Shown here one piece after another: positions 9,749-21,183 of a DNA stretch of 64,000 bases. A program made the position numbers and the translations under genes. The notes under the pieces are model-generated. The model searched no databases and was not told where the DNA came from. It saw only the letters and a program-made list of their open reading frames with translations. The number at the start of each line of letters is the position of its first letter. The stretch's first letter is position 1. This DNA comes from Citrus sinensis (lineage: Eukaryota; Streptophyta; Magnoliopsida; Sapindales; Rutaceae). Location: positions 6,043,501-6,107,500 of the forward strand of contig NC_068558.1 in NCBI RefSeq assembly GCF_022201045.2, written 5' to 3'.

Positions 9749-11108
9749 TGTTGTGCAAATTTTAATGTACTCGCAAGCGCACGAATCTATTGTAGTATAG
9801 ATCAATGGTGACGAGTGTCGATCCCACGAAGAGGTGGATTTTAATTATATATAGAATTAATTTTGTAAATGGATAGTTGGATTTATGGTGGAAATGATTT
9901 GGAATATGCTAATACTTAAATTAAAATGGCGAGAATAAATTCTAAAATTGGAATTGCAATGGAGAGAATAAATTGAAGAGAAAATCTATTAAATTGACGT
10001 ACTTGGGTATCTGGATCCGTATCAACATGCATCATGGGCTAAATAATTCGTATTAATGCCAATTAAATCATGAGAGGGGAATCCACACCTCATGAACCAC
10101 GCTCTAATCAATATGGTGCTAAGGGCTTATCGTGCCAAATAATAATAACCTTATACTAGAGAGCCGGTGTAACCAATGTGGTATCTAGACAAGATTATTA
10201 TTATTTATCGACGATAAGTCAAAACATCCACAAAAACTAGAGGGGAAGAGAAAATAAATTTACCAAATTAAGCCCATGACACATGTTGAGACTTCACCTT
10301 CAACCCAAGCTTGAAAGAAAATTAGCCACTCATAATTGAACTAGGGGCAAAATGAAAATTTATTAAAATACGAAGAAAATACAAGATGGAGAGAGAATTA
10401 CAGAAAACAGAGTTCAAAAATGGATTCAGAGATATCAAATTAGGAGGGGAAGAGGCCCTTTTTATAGATACATGGAGTAAATCATGGCCATCGGATTAAA
10501 AACAGTTTGGATGCTCAAGATTACGCCACGTCATCAGTCAACAGTCCACGGTTTGACCACGTGGATGAACAGTAATACGATTTGACTCGGATGAACAGTA
10601 ACGCGGTTTGATTGAAAATAATCCTGTGTGATGCATGTACCGTACGCGAGATTTTTCATCCACTGATATGCTGCCACGTCATCATCAACAGTACATAAGA
10701 ATTTTAGCCCAACAGGATCGTGACACCTCATCAGTCAATGCCACATCATCGGTCAATGGCACGTCATCGATCCGTCTATGCGAACAGTGTTGTGAACAAT
10801 AACGTAGTTAGTACCGTACACGTGAATAGTACCGTACATATGAATAGTGCCATTTTTCATTTTATGCTCCTCCTAAGATTTTCGACCGTCCTGAGTTCAA
10901 AAGTGATGTCCGTTTTGCCGTCTGATCTCTCCTTTATTGTGAAATGACTATAATGCCCCTAAAATACATAAAATACGTAATTAAAATAAAACACATGTAA
11001 TTAAATCACAAGAAGGTTAAATACATAAAAGTAAGAGTTGTTAGTAAGACTTGAAATGTAAAATGACGGTTTTCTCCTTTATAAATATGCATTTTCTAAC
11101 ACTCAACA
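9749..11108 (-). repeat. 5' LTR of the Athila element
   Basis: About 1,360 bp, starting TGTTG and ending CAACA on the plus strand. The left edge lies just outside the primer site; the right edge is fixed by the identity of 11078-11108 with window positions 1-31. It contains several imperfect internal repeats around ATGAACAGTA and CACGTCATC (10510-10850), which may be regulatory. Confidence 0.88.
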
Positions 11109-13132
11109 ATAGAGACTTAGCTTTAGTTAATACCATTGAAAGAGTATTTCCCAATGCAAAACATTTGTTATGTAGATGGCATATAAAAAAAAATGTAATT
11201 GCAAAGTGCAAGAAATTGTTCACAATAAAAGAGATATGGGAGAAGTTTATGATGAGTTGGAATGTATTGTTACTTTCTTCCAGTGAAGATGAATTTATTA
11301 CTCGCCTCAATGCTCTGCAGCAAGATTTTATATCCTATCCACAAACAATCGAGTATGTGACATCTACATGGTTGGATAAATACAAGGAAAATTTTGTTTC
11401 AGCATGGACATACAAGATCATGCATTTCGGAAACTTAACAACAAATAAGTATAATTTTATTTTCATGCACCACTTCATAGTTAGCTTATCAATTTAAAAT
11501 TAATATATATTAATAAAATTTTAATTTTTAGTACTAGGGTGGAAAGTTTACATTCGAGGCTTAAAAACGAGCTTGGCACGAGTCAAGGTAATTTTGAGAC
11601 ATCTTGTACAAAGATCCATTCTTTATTATAATTATTACACACGAACATCAAAGTTTCATTTGAAAAAAGTTTGACAATAGTACAACATCCATTCAAACCT
11701 GCTGAATTTAAAGAGCTTCAAGGCTTTATTTCTATAGCTGCATTACAAATGGTGTTAACTGAGTCGAAGCATGCTAATTCCATTGGTATTAATGTGTCCG
11801 CGTGTGGTTGTACAATTCGTAGTACGCACAGTTTACCTTGTGCTCATGAGATTGTAGAATATAAAAAGGAAAGTCGACCTATACCTTTAGAATGTATTGA
11901 TTCACATTGGAAGAAACTTGACTTGATTCGTAATCATAATAAGAGAAAGGCAGAGATGAGTTACTGACCGATATTTGACTTGATTGCCAAACGCTTTAAT
12001 GAGAATGATGATGATACGAAGTTACATATTCTACAAAAGTTGACAGAAATTGCTAATCCTCATTCTACATCTCTTATAGAACCAGAAGCTAAGAAAAATA
12101 CACGTGGTCGACCAAATTCAAAAGCTATTGCATCAACCCGTCATGACCCATCTGCTTTTGAGATTGTTTTATCAGGAAAAGAAATTTGTTCGCCTACAGT
12201 TGCATTCATGAGACCTGCAGTGAAAGTTAATGGAAATAAGCAACCAAAGCAAAAGGTATTATTTTAATTGTATTAGAATTATTATATATATTAGCAAAAG
12301 ATATTGTTTTAATTGTATTAGCATTATATATACACACGCACATACACTTATTTCTTAACTATAGTTTGTATTTTCACATTTTTTTCCTCATATTTGTTGC
12401 TAGGTGTATAAAAAAAATCGTTCAAGTCAAATCCATTTGTTAATGAATTTCTAGTTGCATTACAATCATACATTCATCATATTAAAGATGTCGCACCTGA
12501 TGTAATTGTGGGTTTAGAGCGATAGCCGACTTAATGGGTTTTGGTGAGAATGGATGGTTACAAGTGAGGAAAGATATGCTAAATGAGTTGCATTTGAAGA
12601 TGGAGCATTATAGCCATTTATATGGGACATATGAGAGACTCAATGAATTAATTCATGCAATATCATATTTTGAGAACTGTCCTGGATCTGACAAATGGAT
12701 GACAATGCCTGACATGGGACATCTTATTGCATCAGCCTACAACGTTGTGGTATTCCACTTATCGATGAAGCAATGCCTTACCTTCCTTCCTCTTAGGTCT
12801 AAGTCAATACCTACAGATTCTCGTAAAGAGATTGCTATTGGTTTTGTAAATAACAATAATTTTGTAGAGGTATTTTTTTAATACTTTTCAATTTTTATGT
12901 TGAATTTAATAAGCAATTCTACTAATTGAAATTAATCAAACATATGTAGGTGTTCTTGTTACCAAGCCATCCTATCCCCCCTGTAGCAATCAATTGGCAA
13001 ATATTTCACAGTTTTTGTGCCAAAGGATGGGAGACGATATATAATCATCGCATACAACATTTCAAGGAAATAATTGGTGGTGGCGTAGCTACAAAAGAAG
13101 TAATAATAGATGTTGACAGCAATTATCAATAG
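11109..13132 (+). pseudogene. Kaonashi-type MULE: transposase with C-terminal OTU domain (broken)
   Basis: The frame picks up at the Athila insertion point with a MULE/FAR1-like transposase core (LCRWHIKKNV, 11165-11200), continues with a SWIM-like zinc segment, CGCTIRSTHSLPC (11800-11845), then a linker ending in TRHDPSAFE (12140-12165), and finally an OTU cysteine-protease-like domain (12515-13110) with WMTMPDMGH and TFLPLRS motifs. Such transposase-OTU fusions mark Kaonashi MULEs. Damage: the N-terminus is cut off by the Athila insertion and lies outside the window; there are frameshifts near 11500-11640, a stop at 11965 and stops near 12525. The Asp...Cys loop of the OTU active site is missing: sequence runs from VIVGL straight into AIADLMGFG. 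Introns may explain some of the gaps. Confidence 0.8.
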
Positions 13133-13223
13133 ATTTCTTAATATAATTTTTTGGACGATTAATTCTGTTTTGTATGACTATGATTTGGCCAAAGGATATA
13201 TTGTTTAATTGATTTATTTGTTT

Positions 13224-13412
13224 GAGTGTATATAGTATTTTCATGAGTGTGTAGAGTAATTAAGATGATTAATTTAAAAAGGATTAAGTGAGGGCTTTTT
13301 TGGCATTTTAAAGAGTGTACAAAGTATAATTTATTTTCTTAAAATTAATATATGAGTGTACATAGTAATAGAGTGTTCAAAGTAATTTTTAGAGTGCATA
13401 TAGCCCCACCCT
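13224..13412 (+). repeat. terminal region of the MULE with repeated GAGTGT motif and likely terminal inverted repeat
   Basis: Six copies of a GAGTGT(A/G)(C/T/A)A(A/T)AG-like motif start at 13224, 13245, 13313, 13354, 13371 and 13392. The last runs into ATAGCCCCACCC (13399-13411), which reads GGGTGGGGCTAT from the outside and looks like a MULE end. The partner end would lie to the left of the window, so neither the inverted repeat nor the 9-bp target duplication can be confirmed here. Confidence 0.5.
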
Positions 13413-15600
13413 ATATATATATATATATTCAAAAATAAACATCTGACATCAATAACTACTTACCCAGCTATATATATGTGTGTGTATAAAAAAATGCACA
13501 TGTTATTGGAAATTAAAACAATTAAAATGTCACTAATGCCTTGTTAAGTAACTTTTGCAGATAAAGGGAGAGAGATAGTAAAGGGTTACGTCCACTTCAC
13601 GTAGCCAATCAACATGATTCTCAATTTCAATGAGCTCAATAATCCAATTCTATATGTTAATCTGAAATGGAAACACTATAGTGACGTATCGACGACTTGT
13701 GTTGATCTTGCTTTATATATGAATTATATGAATTTGTCATTGAAACAGACATTAATTTTAATTAACGGATTGGAAAAAATAAGCTTTCACGAGAATCATG
13801 ATCCAACCATCTATTCAAGGGGGAATTCTGTAATACCTATTCAAGCCATCCATAAACCTCCAACAATTGGTCAGCCATTTATTAAAAATGATGGTCTGAT
13901 CATAGGAGAAAAGATTGGATATTAATCCAATGTTTCACACTAGTATGACTCGCAATTGATCCAACACATCACAAGAATATGAAACAAGTTAGAAGGAAGA
14001 TTGTTCGATAGCTTCCAAAACTGATCATTGAAATAATTTCTTTATTTTTGTTTTCTGCCTATATAGATTAACAAGTTAAGCAATATTTACCGTTCAAATT
14101 AATATGTAGTGAAATATAACAAAAACATGCATAAGAGTATAACATGTTTCTTGGGATTTCTTGCAATTCTTTCCAAATATCCAAGGTTATTAGTTAAGGT
14201 TAGACAAAAAAATTGGGGAGTATAATTTACGCAGCCTAGAATTGTCGTAAAGCAAGTACAAGTTGCCCCGCTTTCTTTTTCAGGACTTGCGAATTGCGAA
14301 GCCCACAATTGAGACGGCACAAGCAAGCTGTTGAATTATGCGTGCTGAGAACAACTTGCCCAAATAGCAAATCTCGGGTCCCATGCAAAAGAAATTATTT
14401 TATGCAAAGTCGGCCACACAAGTCATATCCGGAGACTTGAAAGAGTTACTATTATTGAATTGTTCGGGTTGAATTAAGTTTAGGGTGCAAAATATGGTCC
14501 CTTATTCCCATGCTTCCAGAATACATGTGGACCAAGCCACTAAAAGAAGTGATGAAGCTGTAAAATGGCCCTAGCAAGACATTCTTCCTGCATCATCTTC
14601 CTGTTGTCGTCGTTGTTCAATTTTTTTGTCCAATTTTCATCCTCCTCAAGACAGTCACTCCTTGTGATTACCTTATTTTTGAGGTTAAGGGTTGAAGTCA
14701 CCACATATAATCGTGAAAATAATTTATTTATTTTTTTAATTTAGAGTAGGTCTCTTTATTGTTCTTTACGATAGATTTTAATTTACAAGTAAGCTTCTCT
14801 TATCATTTTTAATAAGAGATTTCCAGACTAGATTTCAAATCAATTATATTGATTGGGAAGGGAAAAAAAAAGAATTACCAAGACAGTGTCGCTGATCTTG
14901 GAGATGCAAATAATGGTCGTGAGTTCAAATAATAGTATGAACTATAGAATAGAATTAGACACATAAAAATGACATCGGAATGCACCTTAGTGTTACGGAA
15001 TGAGTACTCGGCTTGCAAAGTTAGCCTCTTTTGGCTCGAAACTTTGGGCAGTTCGCGACATCAGCTCAGGTATTCATAAGAATGGTCATCTTATGCGTGG
15101 GCCACTTGTATTCACCAATTCAAAGCACCAGTAGAATCCCACACCTATTCTTATACACGCACATTTTAAAGCATCTGCTTCTGCCCTCATAATTTTCCTG
15201 ATTTGGCCCTTCCGGGAGTGAAATGGGCACTCCCATAAATGTGGGTCGTAGGACCTAGTTTGATTTCAAGCCTACATTTGGACACAAGACCCGTAAGACC
15301 AGATTGAATATCTTGGGCTCTAATGACCCATTCTGGGCCCAGCTTCATTCATGGATCTCGAGTCCGGTTAGTGAGCAACTTCTTCTGTATTGCAGGTGAA
15401 CAATGCAAGTTTTCTATTATTTCTGCAGTTGACTAAGAAAAACTAACACAACTGTACATCAAGGGTGGGAAATACAATAGGAATAGGGTCTTTTAAAGCC
15501 AGTTCTACGACTCCGTCGCCTCCACAGTCCACACTAAACGTCCTTTACATTTAGACAGCACCAAGGAAGAAAGCGCAACTATTGAATACAAGAACCAACA
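13413..15600. other. intergenic spacer
   Basis: AT-rich spacer between the MULE end and the 3' end of the VPE gene, with a short (TA)n at 13414-13427. A 103-codon ORF at 13614-13925 resembles no family I know and has no supporting context. Nothing else recognised. Confidence 0.5.
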
Positions 15601-15636
15601 GTAATAAGCTTCTGCTTAAATGTTATCAGATCAATA

Positions 15637-18600
15637 TCAAGCGCTATAACCTCTAATTGCTGGATGCCATTGCCTCAGCTCATTGCCACTGCACGCAGCC
15701 TCAGAAGTTTCTTCCATCAAGGCTTGGGACACACCACTGTTGCAGATATTGGCAAATGCCCTCATGTGTTTCATGCCATATTGAGTGAGTGACCCACAGT
15801 GAGTCTCGAAAACACGAACCTGCAAATATAAAATTCAAGCATATATCACAAGAGGGAAAAGAATCATAAAATGATATGAGTTTGTTTTTTTATAAAAAGA
15901 AAGCGTTACCATTGATTTCAGGCATTGCCAGTCATCAACAAGAGGCAGGCCACGTGCTCCAACGGAATTAAGAATTCTAGAACCCTTATCTGGTCCAAAT
16001 AAAATTACTCCAATCATATCAATACTTGCATCTAAGTGTTTTCTGTGCCTCATTGTCTCTGTAATCTGCTTAAGCATTTCTGATTTCTTTTCTGATCCCT
16101 CTGCTGCATTTTTGTACTGTAAAACAAAGCAATCAAATTTGCATGTCATCCAGACATCGACCTGCTGCTATTAACTCCAAATGGAACAGGAAACCTGAAG
16201 AGCTGCTTAATATGAGCTTTGAGATTAACCAAATAGATTAAAGAGGGAAAGGCTCACCATATGCCACATGAAGAGAAGATCTGCGTCTCTCTGGTTGACA
16301 ACTCCCATTTGATCAGGCTGAAGCTTGTTCGGAGGAAAGTTGGTGCTGGCAGGATCGAAACCTTGATACAAGTATAGCTTCTCTGATTTGACGCTTGTGT
16401 TCCCATATTCCATCACATGAGATCCAGAATTGTAATTGTTAAAATTGGAAGTCCGTTCCTTCACCTGCATGAACATAAGTAAAGCTTGTAATTATTCTTG
16501 TATTTAACAGAAATTGCGGCTGAAGATGTTGATAGTCTAAATATTGTTGATCTTACAGCTTGATACTGTTGACTTATGGTCTCTCTCTTCAAATTGTGAG
16601 TCTCACTGCAGGAAATTTATAAATACATATTCAGTTTGGAAACTTCATCAATATAGAATCACATGATCGTTTACAGCCTAAAAGTTTGCTTGTTCTTTCG
16701 AGGAGCAATATGGAATACCTGTCCTCCATCCAAGCAACACTGTACAAATCCCCCAAGCAAGTGATGTACTCTGGAGGTGGAGAAGGATCCATTCCAGGGC
16801 AATAAGTCCCAAAGCTGCTCTCTTGTGCATTTGATGCAGTAGTGACATATATATCTAGATCTTTGGGCATTACACCTTCAAAAATGCTACCACTTTCACA
16901 GGCCTCCACATATATAACCTGTGTGGCAGCATAAAACTTTGTAAATAATCATAATTTGTATCTTTATAACACACAAGTTCTGAGCCACTGATCACTTTAC
17001 CATCCCTTTATAGCTCTTCGCAGCGTGCTTCTTCTTCAAGACATCAATGAATTCCATGGCATACACATAAGGCATATTTGGCATCCCTACGATCCCAAAT
17101 GGAAGATTAACTAGCTAGAAAAGCACTTATATTCTTCACGGGTCACTTGTTAACGCTAATCCCAAAATAGGGGAATGAAAACCAAATTTTGAGATTGTAG
17201 CTACCATGAAACCATGTTAAAGCTAATATCACGCCATTTACTGTAGTGTAAAATAACACAATATAAGACTACATAAAGTACTAAGTACAGAAAAAAAAAA
17301 AAAAATACCAAGAACTCCAGGGCCTCCATGATCAGAGTAGAATATAAAGATCCTGTCATTGGCCTTGCTATTCACGACCTTGCCACTTCCACCTTTTACA
17401 GCTTTCCTGTCACCAAGAAGTACGGCATACAGATTCTGAGCAGTCACATGCTCGCCAGTATAATCCTGCCGTGATTATCCCCATTGATAACACAATTTGG
17501 TCAGTGAACTATAATATCAATTAATGTGAACGATGAAACTTCAACTAAGGAAAATTTCTGCCTCATCAGCTTCATTAACACATAGTGGAACTCCGGACGT
17601 TTAGATTGAAAGACAATAACATATAAGTGGAAAATAACACAGTTGTCTTGAATGATAACAAATATTGTAGAGCAACTTCTCCCGAAGAAAACTAAAAACC
17701 AATGATCTGTACTGCAATCCACATGATATCAAGTCTCAGACGTGCCACCAAATGCTTTTTTGATCAACCAATTAAGATGTTTTTATTAGTTTTTATTCAC
17801 TTAAAAGAGTAATGGAGGCCAAAAACAACTTTACTTTCTAAAATTTAACATGATTATTAGAACTAATCTACAGCAACTAACTACTGAAATGTTCAATACA
17901 AAGCATTGTCGAGGACAGTACAAAAATTAGTTCCCAAAAGGATATCCTAGTTGGTTAGATGTCTTGCAGTGAATCATAGGGGACTATAAGACATCTGGGG
18001 GATCGAACTTTCCTTGTACCAACTCCTAGAAGATTGTCACACCAACCTCAAAGAAAATTTGTTTAGAAGTATGTGTTTGTACATGTGAAAGAGTGACATA
18101 GAATATGCCGTATGTGCAAAGTGGAATTAAAAATAAAAAATAAAAAAATAAAAAAGGAAGTTAGTTTCTTTGTTTGCTCAAAAGCTGATGTAGCCCAAAG
18201 CCAGGCTGCCAACTGATTAACTTTCTGGATTCTTCCGCCCCCGGATTTAGAAAATTAACCACTGTGATTCAGCAACTGAAAGGACCAAAAAGATTACAGA
18301 ACCACATCATTTTCATTAAAGTGGAATAGTTGTTACGTTTGATATTAAATTGTTTCAGGAGCTTTCACATTACTTTCACATTATTGTAATTTAAGCTAGG
18401 GATACTGTTCATGATTAGACATCAAGAAAAACAATTAAAACTGACGAAGCGCCAATGAAAATTAATACACCATTTAGTGGCCATCACTATCAAAGAGGAG
18501 CATTATTGAATGTTGACAAAATGAAACCAACTCATAACACCAAAGTCAAGATTAGCATATTAAGGTCTTTGTCAAGATTAAAGAAAGAGATAATAGGATT

Positions 18601-19191
18601 AGATATTAAATTAGTGGTTGCTTTCCTAATTACATAGGAAGGAATATTTTATTTAAAATTAACGAAAAAGATTTGGTAAATACCTTCGGCACACCGTCAT
18701 AAAGATTTTCACCTTGTGGATGGTTGATGATCACACCAGGCCTGGGATTAAGCTCATGCATGGCTATGTCGTCGTACATGAACACCACTATGTGCTCTTC
18801 TTTCAACCCACCTTTCCTCAGCAACTGATATGCATGGCACACATCGGCCTGCAACAATTTCGTCATACAAGTTTAATTGCCATAATAAAATGCAAATGCT
18901 AGCTAATTAAGTTAATTAACGGTTCAAAAAAAAAACCGTAAAAATAGGACTACACACACACACACACACCTGATGCCTGTAATTTGCATAGCCAGATGAT
19001 CCAGCCACAAGAACCGCCCATCTAGTGCCAACAGGCTCACCACCTTCCTCCGCCGGCGGTTCTTGCTTCTCAGAAGGCAACAGGATTGCTGAGTCCCTTC
19101 GGTTGAACCGTGCAGCTTGAACTCCTCCTGTAAAAAGAACCAGTACTAGTACTAGCAAAAAGAATACAGAGCGATGATGGGCAGTGGCCAT
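15637..19191 (-). CDS. bVPE: vacuolar processing enzyme (legumain), beta type
   Basis: A C13 asparaginyl endopeptidase that matures storage and other vacuolar proteins after Asn. Nine exons with GT-AG introns: 19191-18970, 18848-18684, 17465-17309, 17086-17001, 16918-16719, 16605-16557, 16464-16258, 16116-15910 and 15819-15637. They join in frame to 491 residues, normal for plant VPEs. A signal peptide (hydrophobic core about residues 9-22) is followed by a short propeptide and [14 protein letters not shown]. The catalytic pair is visible: His175 in YSDHGGPG and Cys217 in EACESGS. The C-terminal prodomain ends GYSA. The start was chosen because the Met directly precedes the signal peptide. 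The beta assignment rests on overall similarity to seed-type VPEs and is less certain than the family. The first intron starts inside an AC/GT microsatellite. Confidence 0.93.
18952..18969. repeat. (AC)9 microsatellite forming the VPE intron 1 splice donor
   Basis: Nine AC units on the plus strand read as (GT)9 on the coding strand. The first GT after the exon 1 end (18970) is the donor, so length changes leave several tandem GT dinucleotides to choose from. Confidence 0.85.
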
Positions 19192-20254
19192 AGAGAGTGC
19201 GTGGAAAAAATTGAGAAAATTAGTGATGAAGAAGCAATCAAGAAACAGCACAAAAAGAGGGAGAGTGAGGTGGTAAGAACGGAGAAAGTCGTACTTAAAG
19301 AGCATAAGGCGGTGGAAGGTGCCATGCAAAAGCAGGGATTGACACGTTTTGACCGCTGATCAAAAATGGGTCCCCACTCCCCAAACACTACGTTGCCAAC
19401 ATACGTTTGTTTTACTTCGGGAATTTGGAGTTTCTTTGTTTGCTTCATTCTTTTTTCTGGAACCTATGCACTTTCCAGTACCTCAAGCCATCGTTTTTTT
19501 TTTTTTTTTTCATTAATTTTTTATTATCATTTTTTTTAATAATGTTATGCATCTTCAACAATAAAATTGAAAAAATAAAATAAAAATAGTGTGCTTGTCC
19601 AATTCCTCTTCATCATCCTCTAATGAAATCCCCCGCAAATGACATTTTGTTATAAATATCAAATACCGTGCGTAATGGAAACGAAAACAATGGCCCAAAT
19701 TCATCAGTACAGACACAATCCCTGGGGGCATTTTTGAATGCCTAGACTCGATTGTTCAGCCACTGCAAAACTAAAACAATGATATGTTGAACAAGAAATA
19801 CGAATATCTTGGAAGAATAACTAAATAAATAAATAGGAATTACAGGGCCTCTCATCTTATATCAAGAAATGAAACTAGAGCTGAATTCTTTTTCTTTTTT
19901 TTTTTTAAGCAAAATTTTCAAGAGCAGACTTGTTATATATTATGGTTGTCAATTCGGACAATGAAACTGATTAGTAAACAGGTTATTCCTCCAGCCAGAG
20001 CCAGTGATAACAAGAATGGTGAATATGCAGCCTAAATGATTCTTGACCATAAGGTTTCAAGACTATGCTGCGTTTTTATCAAGACAAAAACATAACAAAA
20101 TCACAATTAGCATAAATGTCACCGCTCAGAAGATGGTATGTGTTCCGCAATGAAGCTATCGAAACAAAGACACACTTAACGCTTGGTTTATATCGCAGGG
20201 TTCCTACCCAAAGGTAAATGACCCACTCAATCTGTAAAAAGTATTAGATATCTT
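19192..20254. other. spacer: VPE upstream region and NDUFAF6 downstream region
   Basis: VPE upstream sequence (from 19192), T-rich and A-rich tracts near 19493-19570, then the presumed 3' UTR of the next gene (about 19900-20254). No further gene seen. Confidence 0.5.
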
Positions 20255-21160
20255 TCAGTACTTCCCCCTCCAGGAATACCACTTCAATTTCACATGGTAC
20301 CACAATGGAGAAATACCCAGCACCCCTCGTGCTAACCTTGGATCAAAAACATCAAATTGCACCCGATTCAGGGAGTCTAAAAGAACTTGAGCAGGCACAG
20401 ACTCAAGAAGAACCGGACGGGCCTCAATTGGCACCGCCCCAGATAGTTCACGAGCCTTCAGCAAATGGACATTTGCCACTGATGCCATCTCAAAAACAGC
20501 ATCACATAAACCCTCACGAGAATCCAAGTGGATTTCCGATCGACCCCCCTCCTTAACAAGCAAACCATGGTTGGCTGCCACTTCAGCTGGTATATAAGAA
20601 AAGTGGCGGTTGCGGCTAGCATGATACGGTAATGACTTAAGTAGCAAAAGAAGGCCACTTGCCTTGCCAATATGAGATGCTGCGTGATCAGCTGCAGCGG
20701 ACTTTATACCACCAGCTTGAAGTGTCGTGTACAGAAGAGTTGATACAGTATCCTCAGCATATTTCTCCAAATCTTCAATCTTTTCTGGGATATCACTAAT
20801 CTCTCTGTTTGCATCATTAATTCGAGCTTCCACAGACCTTTTCAGCCATCCCTTGCTTATTTTATTTTCAGATAAAACTGATGCAAGAGCTTGAGCTACT
20901 GGGTGCTCAATTTGCTTCCTAACATAGATTTTGTCTATTGCCTCTTTCCACCAGACTAGGCGCATGAGACCAATCCGGGGATCAGAAGCAATATCCATGG
21001 CTTTGGAAGTTTCAACATTAAAGGCACGGAGGGCAAAGGCAGTTTTCCGTAATTCAGGGGGGAGTTCGAGGAGGCAGAGGTAGTGATGGTAATCATAATT
21101 TCGCACTTGCTGTACACAGTGGGAGAAAGCTGCTCGTAAGCTACTTGAAGCACCACTCAT
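20255..21160 (-). CDS. NDUFAF6: NDUFAF6-like mitochondrial complex I assembly factor
   Basis: 301 residues in one coding exon, of the squalene/phytoene-synthase fold family that includes animal NDUFAF6 and its plant relatives. NDUFAF6 is needed to assemble respiratory complex I in mitochondria and has no known prenyl-transfer activity. The protein begins MSGASSSLRAAFSHCV and contains YDYHHYLC, ALRAFNVETSKAMD, GLMRLVWWKEAID and, near the end, FDVFDPRLARG. The start at 21160 matches the family N-terminus. The frame is open further upstream, but a splice acceptor at about 21183 indicates that this is intronic sequence. The 5' UTR probably begins in a non-coding exon near 22985-23040, whose donor reads GTGAGC. 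Ordinary family length, no breaks. Confidence 0.85.
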   Translation of the reverse strand: MSGASSSLRAAFSHCVQQVRNYDYHHYLCLLELPPELRKTAFALRAFNVETSKAMDIASDPRIGLMRLVWWKEAIDKIYVRKQIEHPVAQALASVLSENKISKGWLKRSVEARINDANREISDIPEKIEDLEKYAEDTVSTLLYTTLQAGGIKSAAADHAASHIGKASGLLLLLKSLPYHASRNRHFSYIPAEVAANHGLLVKEGGRSEIHLDSREGLCDAVFEMASVANVHLLKARELSGAVPIEARPVLLESVPAQVLLDSLNRVQFDVFDPRLARGVLGISPLWYHVKLKWYSWRGKY

Positions 21161-21183
21161 GAAATCCTTGTTGTGATTTTTCC

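Larger units (their letters stand above)
1..11108 (-). mobile_element. Athila-type Ty3 LTR retrotransposon, 3' LTR cut by window start
   Basis: The element reads right to left: 5' LTR 9749-11108, tRNA-Asp-type primer site, gag, protease-RT-RNaseH-integrase, three accessory ORFs, polypurine tract, then 31 bases of the 3' LTR at the window edge. Positions 1-31 match 11078-11108 base for base. The Athila assignment rests on the gag type, the RT box with FMDD in place of YIDD, an integrase without a chromodomain, and the long region between pol and the 3' LTR. Gag and pol carry stops and frameshifts, so this copy cannot move by itself. It lies inside a MULE transposase gene. The flanking 5 bases on the right are ATAGA; the left target duplication is outside the window. 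Confidence 0.93.

Noticed and set aside
13614-13925. 103-codon plus-strand ORF in the spacer after the MULE
   Set aside because: No recognisable domain, no flanking gene structure, AT-driven composition; could be chance.
20305-20556. 83-codon plus-strand ORF at the NDUFAF6 locus
   Set aside because: Antisense shadow of the coding exon.
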